Of a stretch of 64,000 nucleotides of DNA, positions 51,898 through 60,224 are shown in pieces (the stretch's first letter is position 1; each line of letters opens with the position of its first letter). This DNA comes from Rhodovulum sulfidophilum (GTDB taxonomy: Bacteria > Pseudomonadota > Alphaproteobacteria > Rhodobacterales > Rhodobacteraceae): contig QFPW01000001.1 in NCBI GenBank assembly GCA_003241785.1, positions 62,001 to 126,000 of the forward strand, given 5' to 3'. The notes below the pieces were generated by a model. The model searched no databases and was not told the origin of the DNA. It saw only the letters and a list, made by a program, of their open reading frames with translations. The translations under genes were made by a program, and so were the position numbers.

Positions 51898-52290
51898 ATG
51901 AACCTGCTTCAGCAGATCGAGGCCGAGCAGATCGCCGCTCTGGCCAAGGACATTCCGGATTTCGCGGCCGGCGACACCGTGCGCGTCGGCTTCAAGGTGA
52001 CCGAGGGCACCCGCTCGCGCGTCCAGGCCTACGAGGGCGTCTGCATCGCCCGCAACGGCGGCGCGGGCATCGGGGCGAGCTTCACGGTGCGCAAGATCTC
52101 CTTCGGCGAGGGCGTCGAGCGCGTCTTCCCGCTCCACTCGCCGAACATCGATTCGATCACGGTCGTGCGTCGCGGCAAGGTCCGCCGGGCGAAGCTCTAC
52201 TACCTGCGTGAGCGTCGCGGCAAATCCGCCCGTATCGTCGAAAAGACCAATTACCGCGAGAAGGCCGTCAAGGCCGACGCGAAGGCCTGA
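51898..52290 (+). CDS. rplS: Ribosomal protein L19
   Basis: This 130-residue L19 has IPDFAAGDTVRVGFKVTEG, ARNGGAGIGASFTVRKISFG, VERVFPLHSPNIDSITVVRR and the RRAKLYYLRERRGKSAR core with a basic tail. A TTG six bases upstream is possible, but the ATG is standard. It directly follows trmD. Confidence 0.97.
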   Translation: MNLLQQIEAEQIAALAKDIPDFAAGDTVRVGFKVTEGTRSRVQAYEGVCIARNGGAGIGASFTVRKISFGEGVERVFPLHSPNIDSITVVRRGKVRRAKLYYLRERRGKSARIVEKTNYREKAVKADAKA

Positions 52291-52301
52291 GGATCGCCGC
52301 G

Positions 52302-52523
52302 ATGAAGAAGAACATCCATCCCGACTACCACATGATCGAGGTCAAGCTGACCGACGGCTCGACCTACCAGACGCGCTCGACCTATGGCGCGGAAGGGGCG
52401 ACGCTGACGCTCGAGATCGACCCCTCGGCGCATCCGGCCTGGACCGGCGGCTCGGCCCGCCTGCTCGACACCGGCGGCCGCGTGTCGAAGTTCAAGAAGA
52501 AGTACGAGGGCCTCGGCTTCTGA
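52302..52523 (+). CDS. rpmE: Ribosomal protein L31
   Basis: This 73-residue L31 begins MKKNIHPDYHMIEVKLTDGS and has a C-terminal KKYEGLGF. The CxxC zinc pair of C+ forms is absent, so this is the zinc-free form. It is last in the operon and is followed by a strong terminator. Confidence 0.94.
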   Translation: MKKNIHPDYHMIEVKLTDGSTYQTRSTYGAEGATLTLEIDPSAHPAWTGGSARLLDTGGRVSKFKKKYEGLGF

Positions 52524-52556
52524 GATCCGGACGGGGGATTTCCTCGTCGAGCCTTC

Positions 52557-52589
52557 AGGGCGCGTCCTCCGGGACGCGCCCTTTTTCTT
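52557..52589 (+). terminator. Rho-independent terminator of the ffh-rpmE operon
   Basis: Stem AGGGCGCGTCC (52557-52567), loop TCCG, stem GGACGCGCCCT (52572-52582), then TTTTTCTTT. The 11-bp GC-rich stem and T-run are textbook. A REP palindrome (52607-52627) follows. Confidence 0.92.
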
Positions 52590-52606
52590 TCGCCGGCGCG
52601 CCACCC

Positions 52607-52627
52607 GTAGGGCGGACCTCGGTCCGC
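52607..52627. repeat. REP-like palindrome, family A
   Basis: Single unit GTAGGGCGGACCTCGGTCCG plus one base, between the rpmE terminator and the end of the carboxypeptidase gene on the opposite strand. Confidence 0.82.
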
Positions 52628-52699
52628 CATGCCCCAATGCGAAACGGCGCCCCCGAGAGGGGACGCCGTTCGAAAGCCGATTCGCCTGATCGAAGCGTG

Positions 52700-54268
52700 T
52701 CAGATGCCGGGCGCGAGCGGCAGGCAGTCGGTGGCGTTCCGCGCCAGCGTCTCGCAGGCGTCGAGCGCGCTCTGGCGCGACAGCCCGACGAACTGGGCGC
52801 GGAACATCGTGACGCCCTGCACCTTGGCCGCCTCGACGCGGCGCAGCCCGCCGTCGAGCTGGGGCACGTCCTGGAGCGCGGCGGTCAGGAGCTGCCGCTC
52901 CGCGTCGCCCTTCGAACGGAAGGAGCCGATCTGGATCCCCCAGTTCTTGCCGCCCGCGCCGGGCGCGCCGGCGTCGGAGACGATGCCATGGTCGTTGCTC
53001 GCCACCATCGTGCCCTCCTCGGCCGGACGCGGCGCCGGCGAGGGCGGGACGGCCGCGAAGGTCGAGGCGCCCGCGACGCCCATCGGGGCCGCGGCGGCGA
53101 CCTCGGTCACCGGACGCGGCGCCGGGCGGCCGGCCGCGGCCAGCGCGCGCGGACTGGCGGCGCGGGTCGCGCTCAGCTCGGTGTTCACCTCGGCGATGGC
53201 GGCGGCGATGCTGGCGCTGTTGCGCGTGATCGCGGCGTCCGCGCTCATCGCCCGCGGCATCGGCCGCGCGGCGTCGAAGCCGAGCGCCTCGACCGGCAGC
53301 GCCGCGAGCACGCGCGCGCCGCCCGGCTGCTCCGCCGCCGCCCGCTCGGCCGGCAGCGGCGGCGTGACGAGCGCGACCGTCGTCGCGCGCGGGGTGGCGG
53401 CGGCCGCGACCCGGGTGCCCGACCCGCCGATCGCCAGCGGCGCCGGCATCGCGATCCGCGCCTGGGTCGGCATCTTCGAGAAGCCGGCGTCCATCAGCCG
53501 CGCCACCTCGGCGTTGCGCGCGGCGCTCGAGCGGGCGCCGAGCACCGCGACGATCACCCGCTTGTTGCCGCGCTGCGCCGAGGACACGAGGTTGAAGCCC
53601 GCGGCGCGGGTGTAGCCCGTCTTGATCCCGTCGGCGCCCGGATAGGCGTCGAGCAGCCGCCGGTTGGTGTTCTGCACCGTCTTCAGCCCGGCCGAGGTCG
53701 CCTCGCGGCTGAAGATGTTGTAGTACTGCGGGAAATCGTAATAGAGGCGGCGGCCGATCTCGGCCATGTCATGCGCGGTCGACATGTGCCCCGCGCGCGT
53801 GAGGCCGTTCGCGTTCACGAAGGTGGTGTTCCTGAGCCCCATCGCCTTCGCGTATTGATTCATGATCTTGGCGAAGCCGGGCTCCGAGCCTCCGACCGCC
53901 TCGCCGAGCGCCGTCGCGGCGTCGTTCGCCGACTTGATCGCCGCCGCGCGGATCAGGTAGCGCAGCTCGATCTTCTGCCCCGCCTTCAGCCCGAGCTTCG
54001 ACGGCGGCTCGGCGGCCGCGTGCGCGCTGATCGTGACCTTCTGGTCGAGCGACATCCGCCCGCGCTTGATCTGGTCGAAGACGATATAGAGCGTCATCAT
54101 CTTCGTGAGCGACGCCGGGTGGACGCGGGTCTCGGCGTTGGTCGCCTGAATCACCTTGCCGGTCCGGGCATCCATTACATAGGACGCGAACTGCTGCGCA
54201 TGCGAGATCGTCGCAAGCAACGACAGTCCGAGCGCGAGAACGAGCCCGCGCGCGTGGGTGCTACTCAT
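52700..54268 (-). CDS. D-alanyl-D-alanine carboxypeptidase with SPOR-like C-terminus
   Basis: This 522-residue exported penicillin-binding protein (class C, DacA type) has a signal peptide (LVLALGLSLLATISHA). The serine-peptidase motifs are SLTK at residues 53-56, SAN in IKSANDAAT and KTG in GIKTGYT. After about residue 265 comes a long alanine/proline-rich linker. A 75-residue end follows with WGIQIGSFRSKGDAERQL and FRAQFVGLSRQSALDACETL, which matches a SPOR domain that binds denuded glycan at the septum. It trims pentapeptides during wall growth, perhaps at division. ATG 54268 is preferred to 54295. Confidence 0.9.
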   Translation of the reverse strand: MSSTHARGLVLALGLSLLATISHAQQFASYVMDARTGKVIQATNAETRVHPASLTKMMTLYIVFDQIKRGRMSLDQKVTISAHAAAEPPSKLGLKAGQKIELRYLIRAAAIKSANDAATALGEAVGGSEPGFAKIMNQYAKAMGLRNTTFVNANGLTRAGHMSTAHDMAEIGRRLYYDFPQYYNIFSREATSAGLKTVQNTNRRLLDAYPGADGIKTGYTRAAGFNLVSSAQRGNKRVIVAVLGARSSAARNAEVARLMDAGFSKMPTQARIAMPAPLAIGGSGTRVAAAATPRATTVALVTPPLPAERAAAEQPGGARVLAALPVEALGFDAARPMPRAMSADAAITRNSASIAAAIAEVNTELSATRAASPRALAAAGRPAPRPVTEVAAAAPMGVAGASTFAAVPPSPAPRPAEEGTMVASNDHGIVSDAGAPGAGGKNWGIQIGSFRSKGDAERQLLTAALQDVPQLDGGLRRVEAAKVQGVTMFRAQFVGLSRQSALDACETLARNATDCLPLAPGI

Positions 54269-54433
54269 CACTGCCTCCGGCGCGATTCGCGCCATGCCTC
54301 GGAATTATCGCGACGCTAGATCACGCCACGTTTATTTTCCGTTAAGCTAGCATGAGTCGTCAGACGGGAAAACACATTTGTTTCAAGGACTGCCGAGCAA
54401 GCGTTCACAAGCCGACTCGCGCCAGACGCGTGT

Positions 54434-54482
54434 TGTTGCAGCGCAGCAAACCATTGACGCGGCGCAGCAAAACAGGTAGAGG
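54434..54482 (+). promoter_or_regulatory. Phasin promoter with GCGCAGCAAA repeats (possible PhaR operator)
   Basis: TTGACG (54454-54459), a 17-bp spacer and TAGAGG (54477-54482) form a plausible promoter. GCGCAGCAAA occurs twice (54441-54450 and 54462-54471), and TTGCAGCGCAGC overlaps the upstream side. PhaR repressors of PHA granule genes bind TTGC/CTGC-N3-GCAG-type sites, so the repeats may be its operator. Confidence 0.5.
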
Positions 54483-54512
54483 AAGGCAAGGGAGAAACAG
54501 GAGAACAGAGAA

Positions 54513-55007
54513 ATGGCAGCCCCGCGTACCGCTAAGCCCACGCCCGTCGAATCCACCGTAACCGAGATTTCGTCCGTCATGCACGATGCAACTGCGAAGG
54601 TTGAGACCATGGTCGCCGACACCCAGAAAACCGTCACCGAGCAGATCGAGAAGTTCACCAAGGGGATCGAAGGCGTGACCGCTTTCTCCCAGGAGAACGT
54701 CGACGCGTTCGTGAAGTCCTCGGAGATCGCCGCCAAGGCCGCCGAGGGAATCGGCACCGAGATCTCGACCTACTCGAAGAAGTTCTTCGAGGACGGCGTC
54801 GCCGCCGCCCAGGACTTCGCCTCCGCGAAGACCATGACCGAGCTCTTCGAGAAGCAGACCGCCTTCGCGCAGAGCGCCTTCGAGGGCCTGATGCAGCAGA
54901 CCACGAAGATGAACGAGATCTACTCCGCCGCCGCGAAGGACATCAGCGCCCCGATCGGCGCGCGCGTCTCCGCCGCGACCGAGAAGTTCAAGTCCTTCTC
55001 GCTCTGA
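54513..55007 (+). CDS. phaP: Phasin (PHA granule-associated protein)
   Basis: This 164-residue amphipathic, helical protein of the phasin family begins MAAPRTAKPTPVESTVTEIS. It contains the family core FTKGIEGVTAFSQENVDAFV, KSSEIAAKAAEGIGTEISTY and FEDGVAAAQDFASAKTMTEL. It coats polyhydroxyalkanoate granules. A GGGAGAAACAGGAGAA ribosome site precedes it and a hairpin terminator follows. No phaC, phaZ or phaR is in the window, so the granule genes are elsewhere. Confidence 0.88.
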   Translation: MAAPRTAKPTPVESTVTEISSVMHDATAKVETMVADTQKTVTEQIEKFTKGIEGVTAFSQENVDAFVKSSEIAAKAAEGIGTEISTYSKKFFEDGVAAAQDFASAKTMTELFEKQTAFAQSAFEGLMQQTTKMNEIYSAAAKDISAPIGARVSAATEKFKSFSL

Positions 55008-55068
55008 GCCGGATCCGGTAGGAGGCCGCGCGGATCGTCTTCCGCGCGCGCCGCGAGTAACTGGTATC

Positions 55069-55099
55069 AGCCCGATGGTCCCGCCATCGGGCTTTCTTC
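55069..55099 (+). terminator. Terminator-like hairpin after the phasin gene
   Basis: AGCCCGATGG (55069-55078), loop TCCCG, CCATCGGGCT (55084-55093), then TTCTTC. A 10-bp perfect stem with a pyrimidine tail. Confidence 0.8.
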
Positions 55100-55156
55100 A
55101 TGCGAGGCGCCGACCATGCCACGCCGCCGGCGCGGCTAAAACGACATGCGCGACCC

Positions 55157-55184
55157 TTCCAAATCGGCCGCGAACGCATATACT
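55157..55184 (+). promoter_or_regulatory. Possible clpS promoter
   Basis: TTCCAA (55157-55162), a 16-bp spacer and TATACT (55179-55184) lie about 44 bp before the clpS start. The -10 is close to consensus, the -35 weak. Confidence 0.4.
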
Positions 55185-55227
55185 CTAGGCAGGTTTTGAT
55201 ACGCACGTGAGCCGAAGCACCCCACGC

Positions 55228-55551
55228 ATGACAGCGCCGGACAAGAACACCCCGGAAGGCGATTCCGGCCTCCTGACCAAGACCCGGACCAGGACGCAGC
55301 GCCCGCCGCTCTACAAGGTGCTGCTCCTGAACGACGATTACACGCCGATGGAATTCGTCGTCCACGTGCTGGAGCGGTTCTTCGGCACCAACCGCCAGCA
55401 GGCGATCGAGATCATGCTGACGGTCCACCGCAAGGGGCTCGCCGTGGTCGGCGTCTTCTCCTTCGAGATCGCCGAGACCAAGGTCACCCAGGTGATGGAT
55501 TACGCGCGGCGCAACCAGCACCCCCTGCAGTGCACGATGGAAAAGGAATAG
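55228..55551 (+). CDS. clpS: ClpS adaptor of ClpAP
   Basis: ClpS brings N-end-rule substrates to ClpAP. The 107-residue form shows PPLYKVLLLNDDYTPMEFVV, HVLERFFGTNRQQAIEIMLT, VHRKGLAVVGVFSFEIAETK and VTQVMDYARRNQHPLQCTME, which includes the residue-binding pocket. I use ATG 55228; a GTG at 55207 would add seven residues. clpA is not in the window. It is 19 bp upstream of the methyltransferase gene. Confidence 0.94.
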   Translation: MTAPDKNTPEGDSGLLTKTRTRTQRPPLYKVLLLNDDYTPMEFVVHVLERFFGTNRQQAIEIMLTVHRKGLAVVGVFSFEIAETKVTQVMDYARRNQHPLQCTMEKE

Positions 55552-55570
55552 GGCCGCCGGCCCGACCCGC

Positions 55571-56587
55571 ATGTCCCAGTCAGACCGCCTCGCGACGGCG
55601 ATCGCCTCGCAGGCCCTCGAATTGCCCGAGCACGGGCCGATCGCCTATCTCCGGGCCCGCACCGGCCCCGCCCTCCATCTGATGGACGCGCGCCGCCTCG
55701 TCTGCGAGCAGAGCCTGCGGCCGGAGCACGACGCCCTGGCCGAGCAGGGGTTCGAGGTCACGCCGCGCGCGCTCGACCCGGCCGCCGCGGCGATCGTCGC
55801 GCTGACCCGCACCCGGGCCGAGAATTTCGGCAACATCGCCCGCGCGCTCGCCCTGCTGCCGCCGGGCGGGCTGCTCGTCGTCGACGGGGCGAAGACCGAC
55901 GGCGTCGACAGCCTCGCCAAGCAGGTCGCCGCCGTCCTGCCGCTCGAGGGCCAGCTCACCAAGGCGCATGGCCGGGTGTTCTGGCTCAACCGGCCCGCCA
56001 CCCTGCCCGAGGCCGTCGCGGGCTGGGCGAAGGCGGCCGCGCCGGAGCGCAACGCCGACGGCTTCTTCACCGAACCGGGGCTCTTCTCCTTCGAGGGCGT
56101 CGACCCGGGCAGCCGCCGGCTGGCGGCGAGCTTCGCCGGACGGCTCAAGGGCCGGGTCGCCGACCTCGGCGCCGGCTGGGGCTGGCTCTCCGTCCAGGCG
56201 CTGGCGGCGGATCCCGCCATCACCCAGATCGACCTCTACGAGGCCGAGGCGCGGGCGCTCGACATGGCGCGGCTCAATCTCTCCGACCCGCGGGCGGGCT
56301 TCCACTGGAGCGACGCCACCCGGCTCGGCCGTGGCATCCCGCTCTATGACCGGGTGATCTCGAACCCGCCGTTCCACCGGGGCCGCGCCGCCGAGCCCGA
56401 GCTCGGCGCCGCCTTCATCGCGGCGGCCGCCCGGCTCCTGAAGCCCTCGGGGCTGTTCCTCATGGTCGCGAACCGCCAGCTTCCCTACGAGGCGACGCTC
56501 GATGCCCGGTTCGGCCATTGGGAACGGCTATCCGACGAGGGTGGCTACAAGACACTCTGCGCGTCGCGCCCGCGGTCCACGCGCTGA
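55571..56587 (+). CDS. Class I methyltransferase, RsmC/RlmG-like
   Basis: This 338-residue protein has two related Rossmann halves, as in RsmC, which makes m2G1207 in 16S rRNA. The C-terminal half has VADLGAGWGWLSVQALA (SAM site, about residues 197-213) and the guanine-specific catalytic motif SNPPFHRGRA. The N-terminal half has RTRAENFGNIARALALLPPG. Both RsmC and RlmG fit; RsmC is somewhat more likely by length. It follows clpS closely and precedes dapE by 28 bp. Confidence 0.85.
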   Translation: MSQSDRLATAIASQALELPEHGPIAYLRARTGPALHLMDARRLVCEQSLRPEHDALAEQGFEVTPRALDPAAAAIVALTRTRAENFGNIARALALLPPGGLLVVDGAKTDGVDSLAKQVAAVLPLEGQLTKAHGRVFWLNRPATLPEAVAGWAKAAAPERNADGFFTEPGLFSFEGVDPGSRRLAASFAGRLKGRVADLGAGWGWLSVQALAADPAITQIDLYEAEARALDMARLNLSDPRAGFHWSDATRLGRGIPLYDRVISNPPFHRGRAAEPELGAAFIAAAARLLKPSGLFLMVANRQLPYEATLDARFGHWERLSDEGGYKTLCASRPRSTR

Positions 56588-56615
56588 GGCGCCGCGCCCG
56601 CCAGGAGGAACTCCG

Positions 56616-57761
56616 ATGCCCGATCCCGTCGCGCTGACCGCCGCGCTCATCCGCCGCCCCTCGGTCACGCCCGAGGACGCGGGCGCGCTCGAGGTCGCGT
56701 CGGAGGTCCTCGCGGCGGCCGGGTTCCGCCTGTCGTGGATCGAGCGCGGCGGCATCCGCAACCTTCATGCCCGCTGGGGGACCGGGGGCCCCGTCCTCGG
56801 CTTCAACGGCCACACCGACGTGGTGCCCCCGGGCGAGCCCCATGCCTGGCGCCACCCGCCGTTCGGCGGCGTCGAGGAGAACGGCTTCCTCTACGGCCGG
56901 GGCGCCTGCGACATGAAATCCGGGGTCGCGGCCTTCGTCGCGGCGGCGGCCGATTTCGTCACCGCGACGCCGCCCGCGGGCAGCGTGGTCGTGACGCTGA
57001 CCGGCGACGAGGAGGGCGAGAGCGTCGACGGCACCCGCGCGATCCTCGACTGGATGGCGGAAGCCGGCGAACGGATCGACCATTGCCTGGTCGGCGAGCC
57101 GACCTGCCCCAGCGAGATGGGCGAGATGATGAAGATCGGCCGCCGCGGCTCGATCACCGCCTTCCTGACGGCCTATGGCACCCAGGGCCATGTCGCCTAT
57201 CCCGACCGCGCGCGGAATCCGCTGCCCGCGCTCATCCGCCTGCTGGACCGGCTCGCGGCGCGCAAGCTCGACGCCGGCACCGCGCATTTCGATCCCTCGA
57301 CCCTCGCGATCACCACGGTCGATACCGGGAACCGCGCGACCAACGTCATCCCGGCCGAAGCGCGCGCCACGGTCAACATCCGCTTCAACGACGCGCATAC
57401 CGCCGCCGCGCTCCAGTCCTGGATCGAGGACGAGGCCGACCGCGTCGCCAAGCAGTTCGGCGTCGGCGTCGCGGCGCGGTTCCAGGTCTCGGGCGAGAGC
57501 TTCCTGACGCCCCCAGGCGCCTTTTCAGAGCTCGTCGCCCGCGCCGTGGAGGCCGAGACCGGGCGGCGCCCCGAAGCCTCGACCTCGGGCGGAACCTCGG
57601 ACGCGCGCTTCATCAAGGATCACTGCCCGGTCGTGGAATTCGGCCTCGTCGGCCAGAGCATGCACAAGGTCGACGAGCGGGCGGCGGTCGCCGATATCCG
57701 CGCGCTGCACCGGATCTATCTGCGGATTCTGGCCGATTATTTCGCCGCTCCGCCCGCGTGA
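56616..57761 (+). CDS. dapE: Succinyl-diaminopimelate desuccinylase
   Basis: DapE removes succinate from N-succinyl-LL-DAP, giving LL-diaminopimelate for lysine and peptidoglycan. The 381-residue M20 peptidase fold shows the zinc ligands in FNGHTDVVPPG (His), GRGACDMKSGVAA (Asp), TGDEEGESVDGT (Glu), VGEPTCPSE and GGTSDARFIKDHCPVVEFG, which is the DapE-specific end. The start ATG 56616 follows CAGGAGGA. Confidence 0.94.
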   Translation: MPDPVALTAALIRRPSVTPEDAGALEVASEVLAAAGFRLSWIERGGIRNLHARWGTGGPVLGFNGHTDVVPPGEPHAWRHPPFGGVEENGFLYGRGACDMKSGVAAFVAAAADFVTATPPAGSVVVTLTGDEEGESVDGTRAILDWMAEAGERIDHCLVGEPTCPSEMGEMMKIGRRGSITAFLTAYGTQGHVAYPDRARNPLPALIRLLDRLAARKLDAGTAHFDPSTLAITTVDTGNRATNVIPAEARATVNIRFNDAHTAAALQSWIEDEADRVAKQFGVGVAARFQVSGESFLTPPGAFSELVARAVEAETGRRPEASTSGGTSDARFIKDHCPVVEFGLVGQSMHKVDERAAVADIRALHRIYLRILADYFAAPPA

Positions 57762-58039
57762 TCGCCTGGCCGGGGCGGCGCGCTCACGCTCGCGTGTGCG
57801 AAACTCCCGGCCGGCCGGCGCGACTCCGGCCTATGCGCTTGTTCCCGCGAAATTTTTCGCCGCGACCGACCGGCAAGATCCCGCCCGTCGCCGCGCCCCG
57901 TCGCCGCGGCCGAGCCGGCGCGCTGGCGCGCCGCGGCGTTTGCCATTAGAATCGCGCGGATTGACGGGGCCCGCGAGGGGAAATCTCTGCGGCAGGCGCG
58001 GCCGCTTCGGCCGCGGGGGAACCACTCGGGAGTGAATGC
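57762..58039. other. Intergenic stretch with no recognised element
   Basis: 278 bp between dapE and the next plus-strand gene. It is GC-rich, has no clear repeat family, tRNA or strong promoter, and no convincing small reading frame. Nothing is recognised in it. Confidence 0.5.
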
Positions 58040-59770
58040 ATGTCGAATTCCGTCCAGTCGGAACGGTCTTCGGACCGTCCGGCGGAGACAGAGCCGACGC
58101 TAGCCGAGCTGATGGATCCGGCCGCGCTGGAACGGCGGCTGACGGAGGCGCGACAGCGCCGGGCGGAGGCGATTCGCGCGCGCGAGGAGCGGGCGGCGAC
58201 CGGGGAGGACGTGCCCGAGGGCCGCGCTCCGGCGCGGATGCCCCCGCGCCCCGTCGCGCTGCCCGAAGCCGCCGATTTTCCCGCCCCGGAGGCGGACACC
58301 CTCGCCGCCAGCCCCCCGCGCGCCCGCTTCGACGAGGCGCCCTCGTCCCAGCCGAGGCCACCGCTCGGCACACCGCCGACCATTCCGCGCTCCCCCGCCG
58401 CGGCTCCGGGTCCCGCCCCCGCGCCGCGAGATCGCGGCGAGGCCTTCCCGGCTGCGGAAGCCGGCGCCGCCGCGCGCCCGGCCTGGACGCGCCCGGTCTC
58501 GGTCCCGCCCCGCTCGATCCTCGCCGAACAGTCCGGGGCGGCCGCCCGGGTCCAGGCGCCGGACGCGAGACCCGCGGCTCCGCGCCAGGCCCCCGAGCCC
58601 GCGGCGCCGCCCCAGCGCTCCGGCTGGACGCCGCCACCCGCTCCGATGGACCCGCCCCCGATCGCGCCCGGGCGCCCGGCGGAGCCCACTTCGGCGCCGA
58701 CCCTCCCGCCCGAGATCGGACCCGCGATCGGCATCGGAGCCCCCGCCCCCGCGAAAGGCCGCGCCGGCATCGGCGGCGGCGCGGCGGTCTTCCTCTCGAT
58801 CTTCCTCATCGGGCTGATCGGCGGCGGCGCGGCCGTGCTCTTCGCGCCGCCCTCGATCCGCGCGCGGATCGCCGAGGCGATCAACCCGCCGGCCGAGACC
58901 CCGATCGCCCGCCAGGAGGCCCCCGCCCCGGAAACCCCGCGCGAGACGCCGCCGATCGACGCGCAGGTCGCCGCGAACCCGCCCGAGGCGCAGGTCGCGC
59001 CGCCCGAGGCCGCGGCGGTCGAGCCCACGGACGGGATCGCGCCGCCAGCGCCGGGGGACACCACGACCGCGCCGCGCGATCCGGTGGCCGAACCGGCGGT
59101 GCCCGCCGCGGCGGACCCCGCCGCCCTCATCCCGCCCCGGCCCGCGCCGGAGAGCATGGCCGAGGAAGCGACGGCGGTTGCCCCGCCCGCCGCCCCGGTC
59201 GAGGCCGAACCCGCCGCGCCCGAACCCACCGAACTCGCCGTGCCCGAATCCGCCGCCCCCGAATCCGAGACCGCCGACTCCGAAACGGTCGCGTCCACCG
59301 CCCTCGCCGACGCGCGGATCTCGCTGCATTATCCCGCGACGGCGTCGGCCACGGCGAACGAGCTCGCCGCCGACCTCCGCGCCGCCGGCGCGGGAGCGGC
59401 GGACGTGGTGCCCGTCGGCTTCTCGGTCAGCGCGACCAACGTGCGCTACTACCACGCGGCGGATCGCGCCGCCGCCGAGGCCGTGGCCGCGACGATCGGC
59501 GGCGCGGTCGAAACGCGGGATTTCACCGGCTTCCGCCCGCTGCCCCTGCCCGGCAAGATCGAAGTCTGGCTGAGCGGCCAGAGCGGCGCGGCGCCCGCCC
59601 GCGCCACGCCGGCCCCGGCCGCCCCCGCCGCGACCGCGTCGGCGCGCGTCGCCCGGCCCGCGCCCGGCGCGGCGCCGAGCCGCGACCTCGAGGCCGAGGA
59701 GGTCGAGCGCCTGCTCCTGAGCCGCGAGGTGGAGCGCATGCTCCGCCAGGGAACGGAGCCGTCGCAATAG
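58040..59770 (+). CDS. Proline/alanine-rich single-span membrane protein with a LytR_C-like end
   Basis: This 576-residue protein has a long disordered proline/alanine-rich N-terminal part (about 1-245), a single membrane span (AVFLSIFLIGLIGGGAAVLF, about residues 253-272) and a second disordered stretch. Near the C-terminus an about 90-residue folded segment reads ARISLHYPATASATANELAA, VSATNVRYYHAADRAAAEAV and LPGKIEVWLSGQ. This resembles the LytR C-terminal domain, which is common in cell-envelope proteins. The topology suggests a cytosolic linker and a periplasmic head. The function is not established. Confidence 0.72.
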   Translation: MSNSVQSERSSDRPAETEPTLAELMDPAALERRLTEARQRRAEAIRAREERAATGEDVPEGRAPARMPPRPVALPEAADFPAPEADTLAASPPRARFDEAPSSQPRPPLGTPPTIPRSPAAAPGPAPAPRDRGEAFPAAEAGAAARPAWTRPVSVPPRSILAEQSGAAARVQAPDARPAAPRQAPEPAAPPQRSGWTPPPAPMDPPPIAPGRPAEPTSAPTLPPEIGPAIGIGAPAPAKGRAGIGGGAAVFLSIFLIGLIGGGAAVLFAPPSIRARIAEAINPPAETPIARQEAPAPETPRETPPIDAQVAANPPEAQVAPPEAAAVEPTDGIAPPAPGDTTTAPRDPVAEPAVPAAADPAALIPPRPAPESMAEEATAVAPPAAPVEAEPAAPEPTELAVPESAAPESETADSETVASTALADARISLHYPATASATANELAADLRAAGAGAADVVPVGFSVSATNVRYYHAADRAAAEAVAATIGGAVETRDFTGFRPLPLPGKIEVWLSGQSGAAPARATPAPAAPAATASARVARPAPGAAPSRDLEAEEVERLLLSREVERMLRQGTEPSQ

Positions 59771-59882
59771 AGCCCCGCGCGACGTCGCGCCGATCGCGGA
59801 ACGAGGTGCCTTTCCTCGCGCCGCGCGGTCGCATAAACGTCGGTCCGGGTCACGGGGACGGCGGAAGACCGCGAGGGGACGG

Positions 59883-60224
59883 ATGAACCGACAGATCGGC
59901 ATTCTTGTGTCTGCGATGATTCTCGGCGCGCAGCTCGGCAGTCCGGCCGGCGCCGCCGAGCCCACGACCGACCAGCTGCGCGAAATCGCGCAGATGCTTT
60001 CGAGCGACGACTATCCCGGTCTGCGGTCCTACCTGCGCGCCAATCCCGGCCTGCTGGTCGAAGACACGACGCTCTCGGGGCTGCTGCGCGAGTTTCTCGC
60101 CGAGCCGAACCAGGCGGAGGGGCTTGGCCAGAACCTCAGCAACGCGCTGCGCCGGTTCGGATCGCAGGATTCCCACACCACCGACTCCTCCGGCGATGGC
60201 GGCGGAGGAGCGAGCCTCTATTGA
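59883..60224 (+). CDS. Small exported protein of unknown function
   Basis: This 113-residue protein begins MNRQIGILVSAMILGAQLGS and has a cleavable signal ending at AGA-A. A helical body follows (TTDQLREIAQMLSSDDYPGL, LREFLAEPNQAEGLGQNLSN) and then a serine/glycine tail. No family is recognised. GAGGGGA precedes the ATG. The stop overlaps the next gene's TTG start by 3 bp, so it heads a translationally coupled set with the glycosyltransferases. Confidence 0.68.
   Translation: MNRQIGILVSAMILGAQLGSPAGAAEPTTDQLREIAQMLSSDDYPGLRSYLRANPGLLVEDTTLSGLLREFLAEPNQAEGLGQNLSNALRRFGSQDSHTTDSSGDGGGGASLY

Noticed and set aside
58100..59965. 621-codon minus-strand frame opposite the proline-rich membrane protein
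   Set aside because: Glycine/arginine runs are the antisense image of proline/alanine codons; it lacks a plausible start context. The plus frame has a membrane span, a folded end and a proper start.
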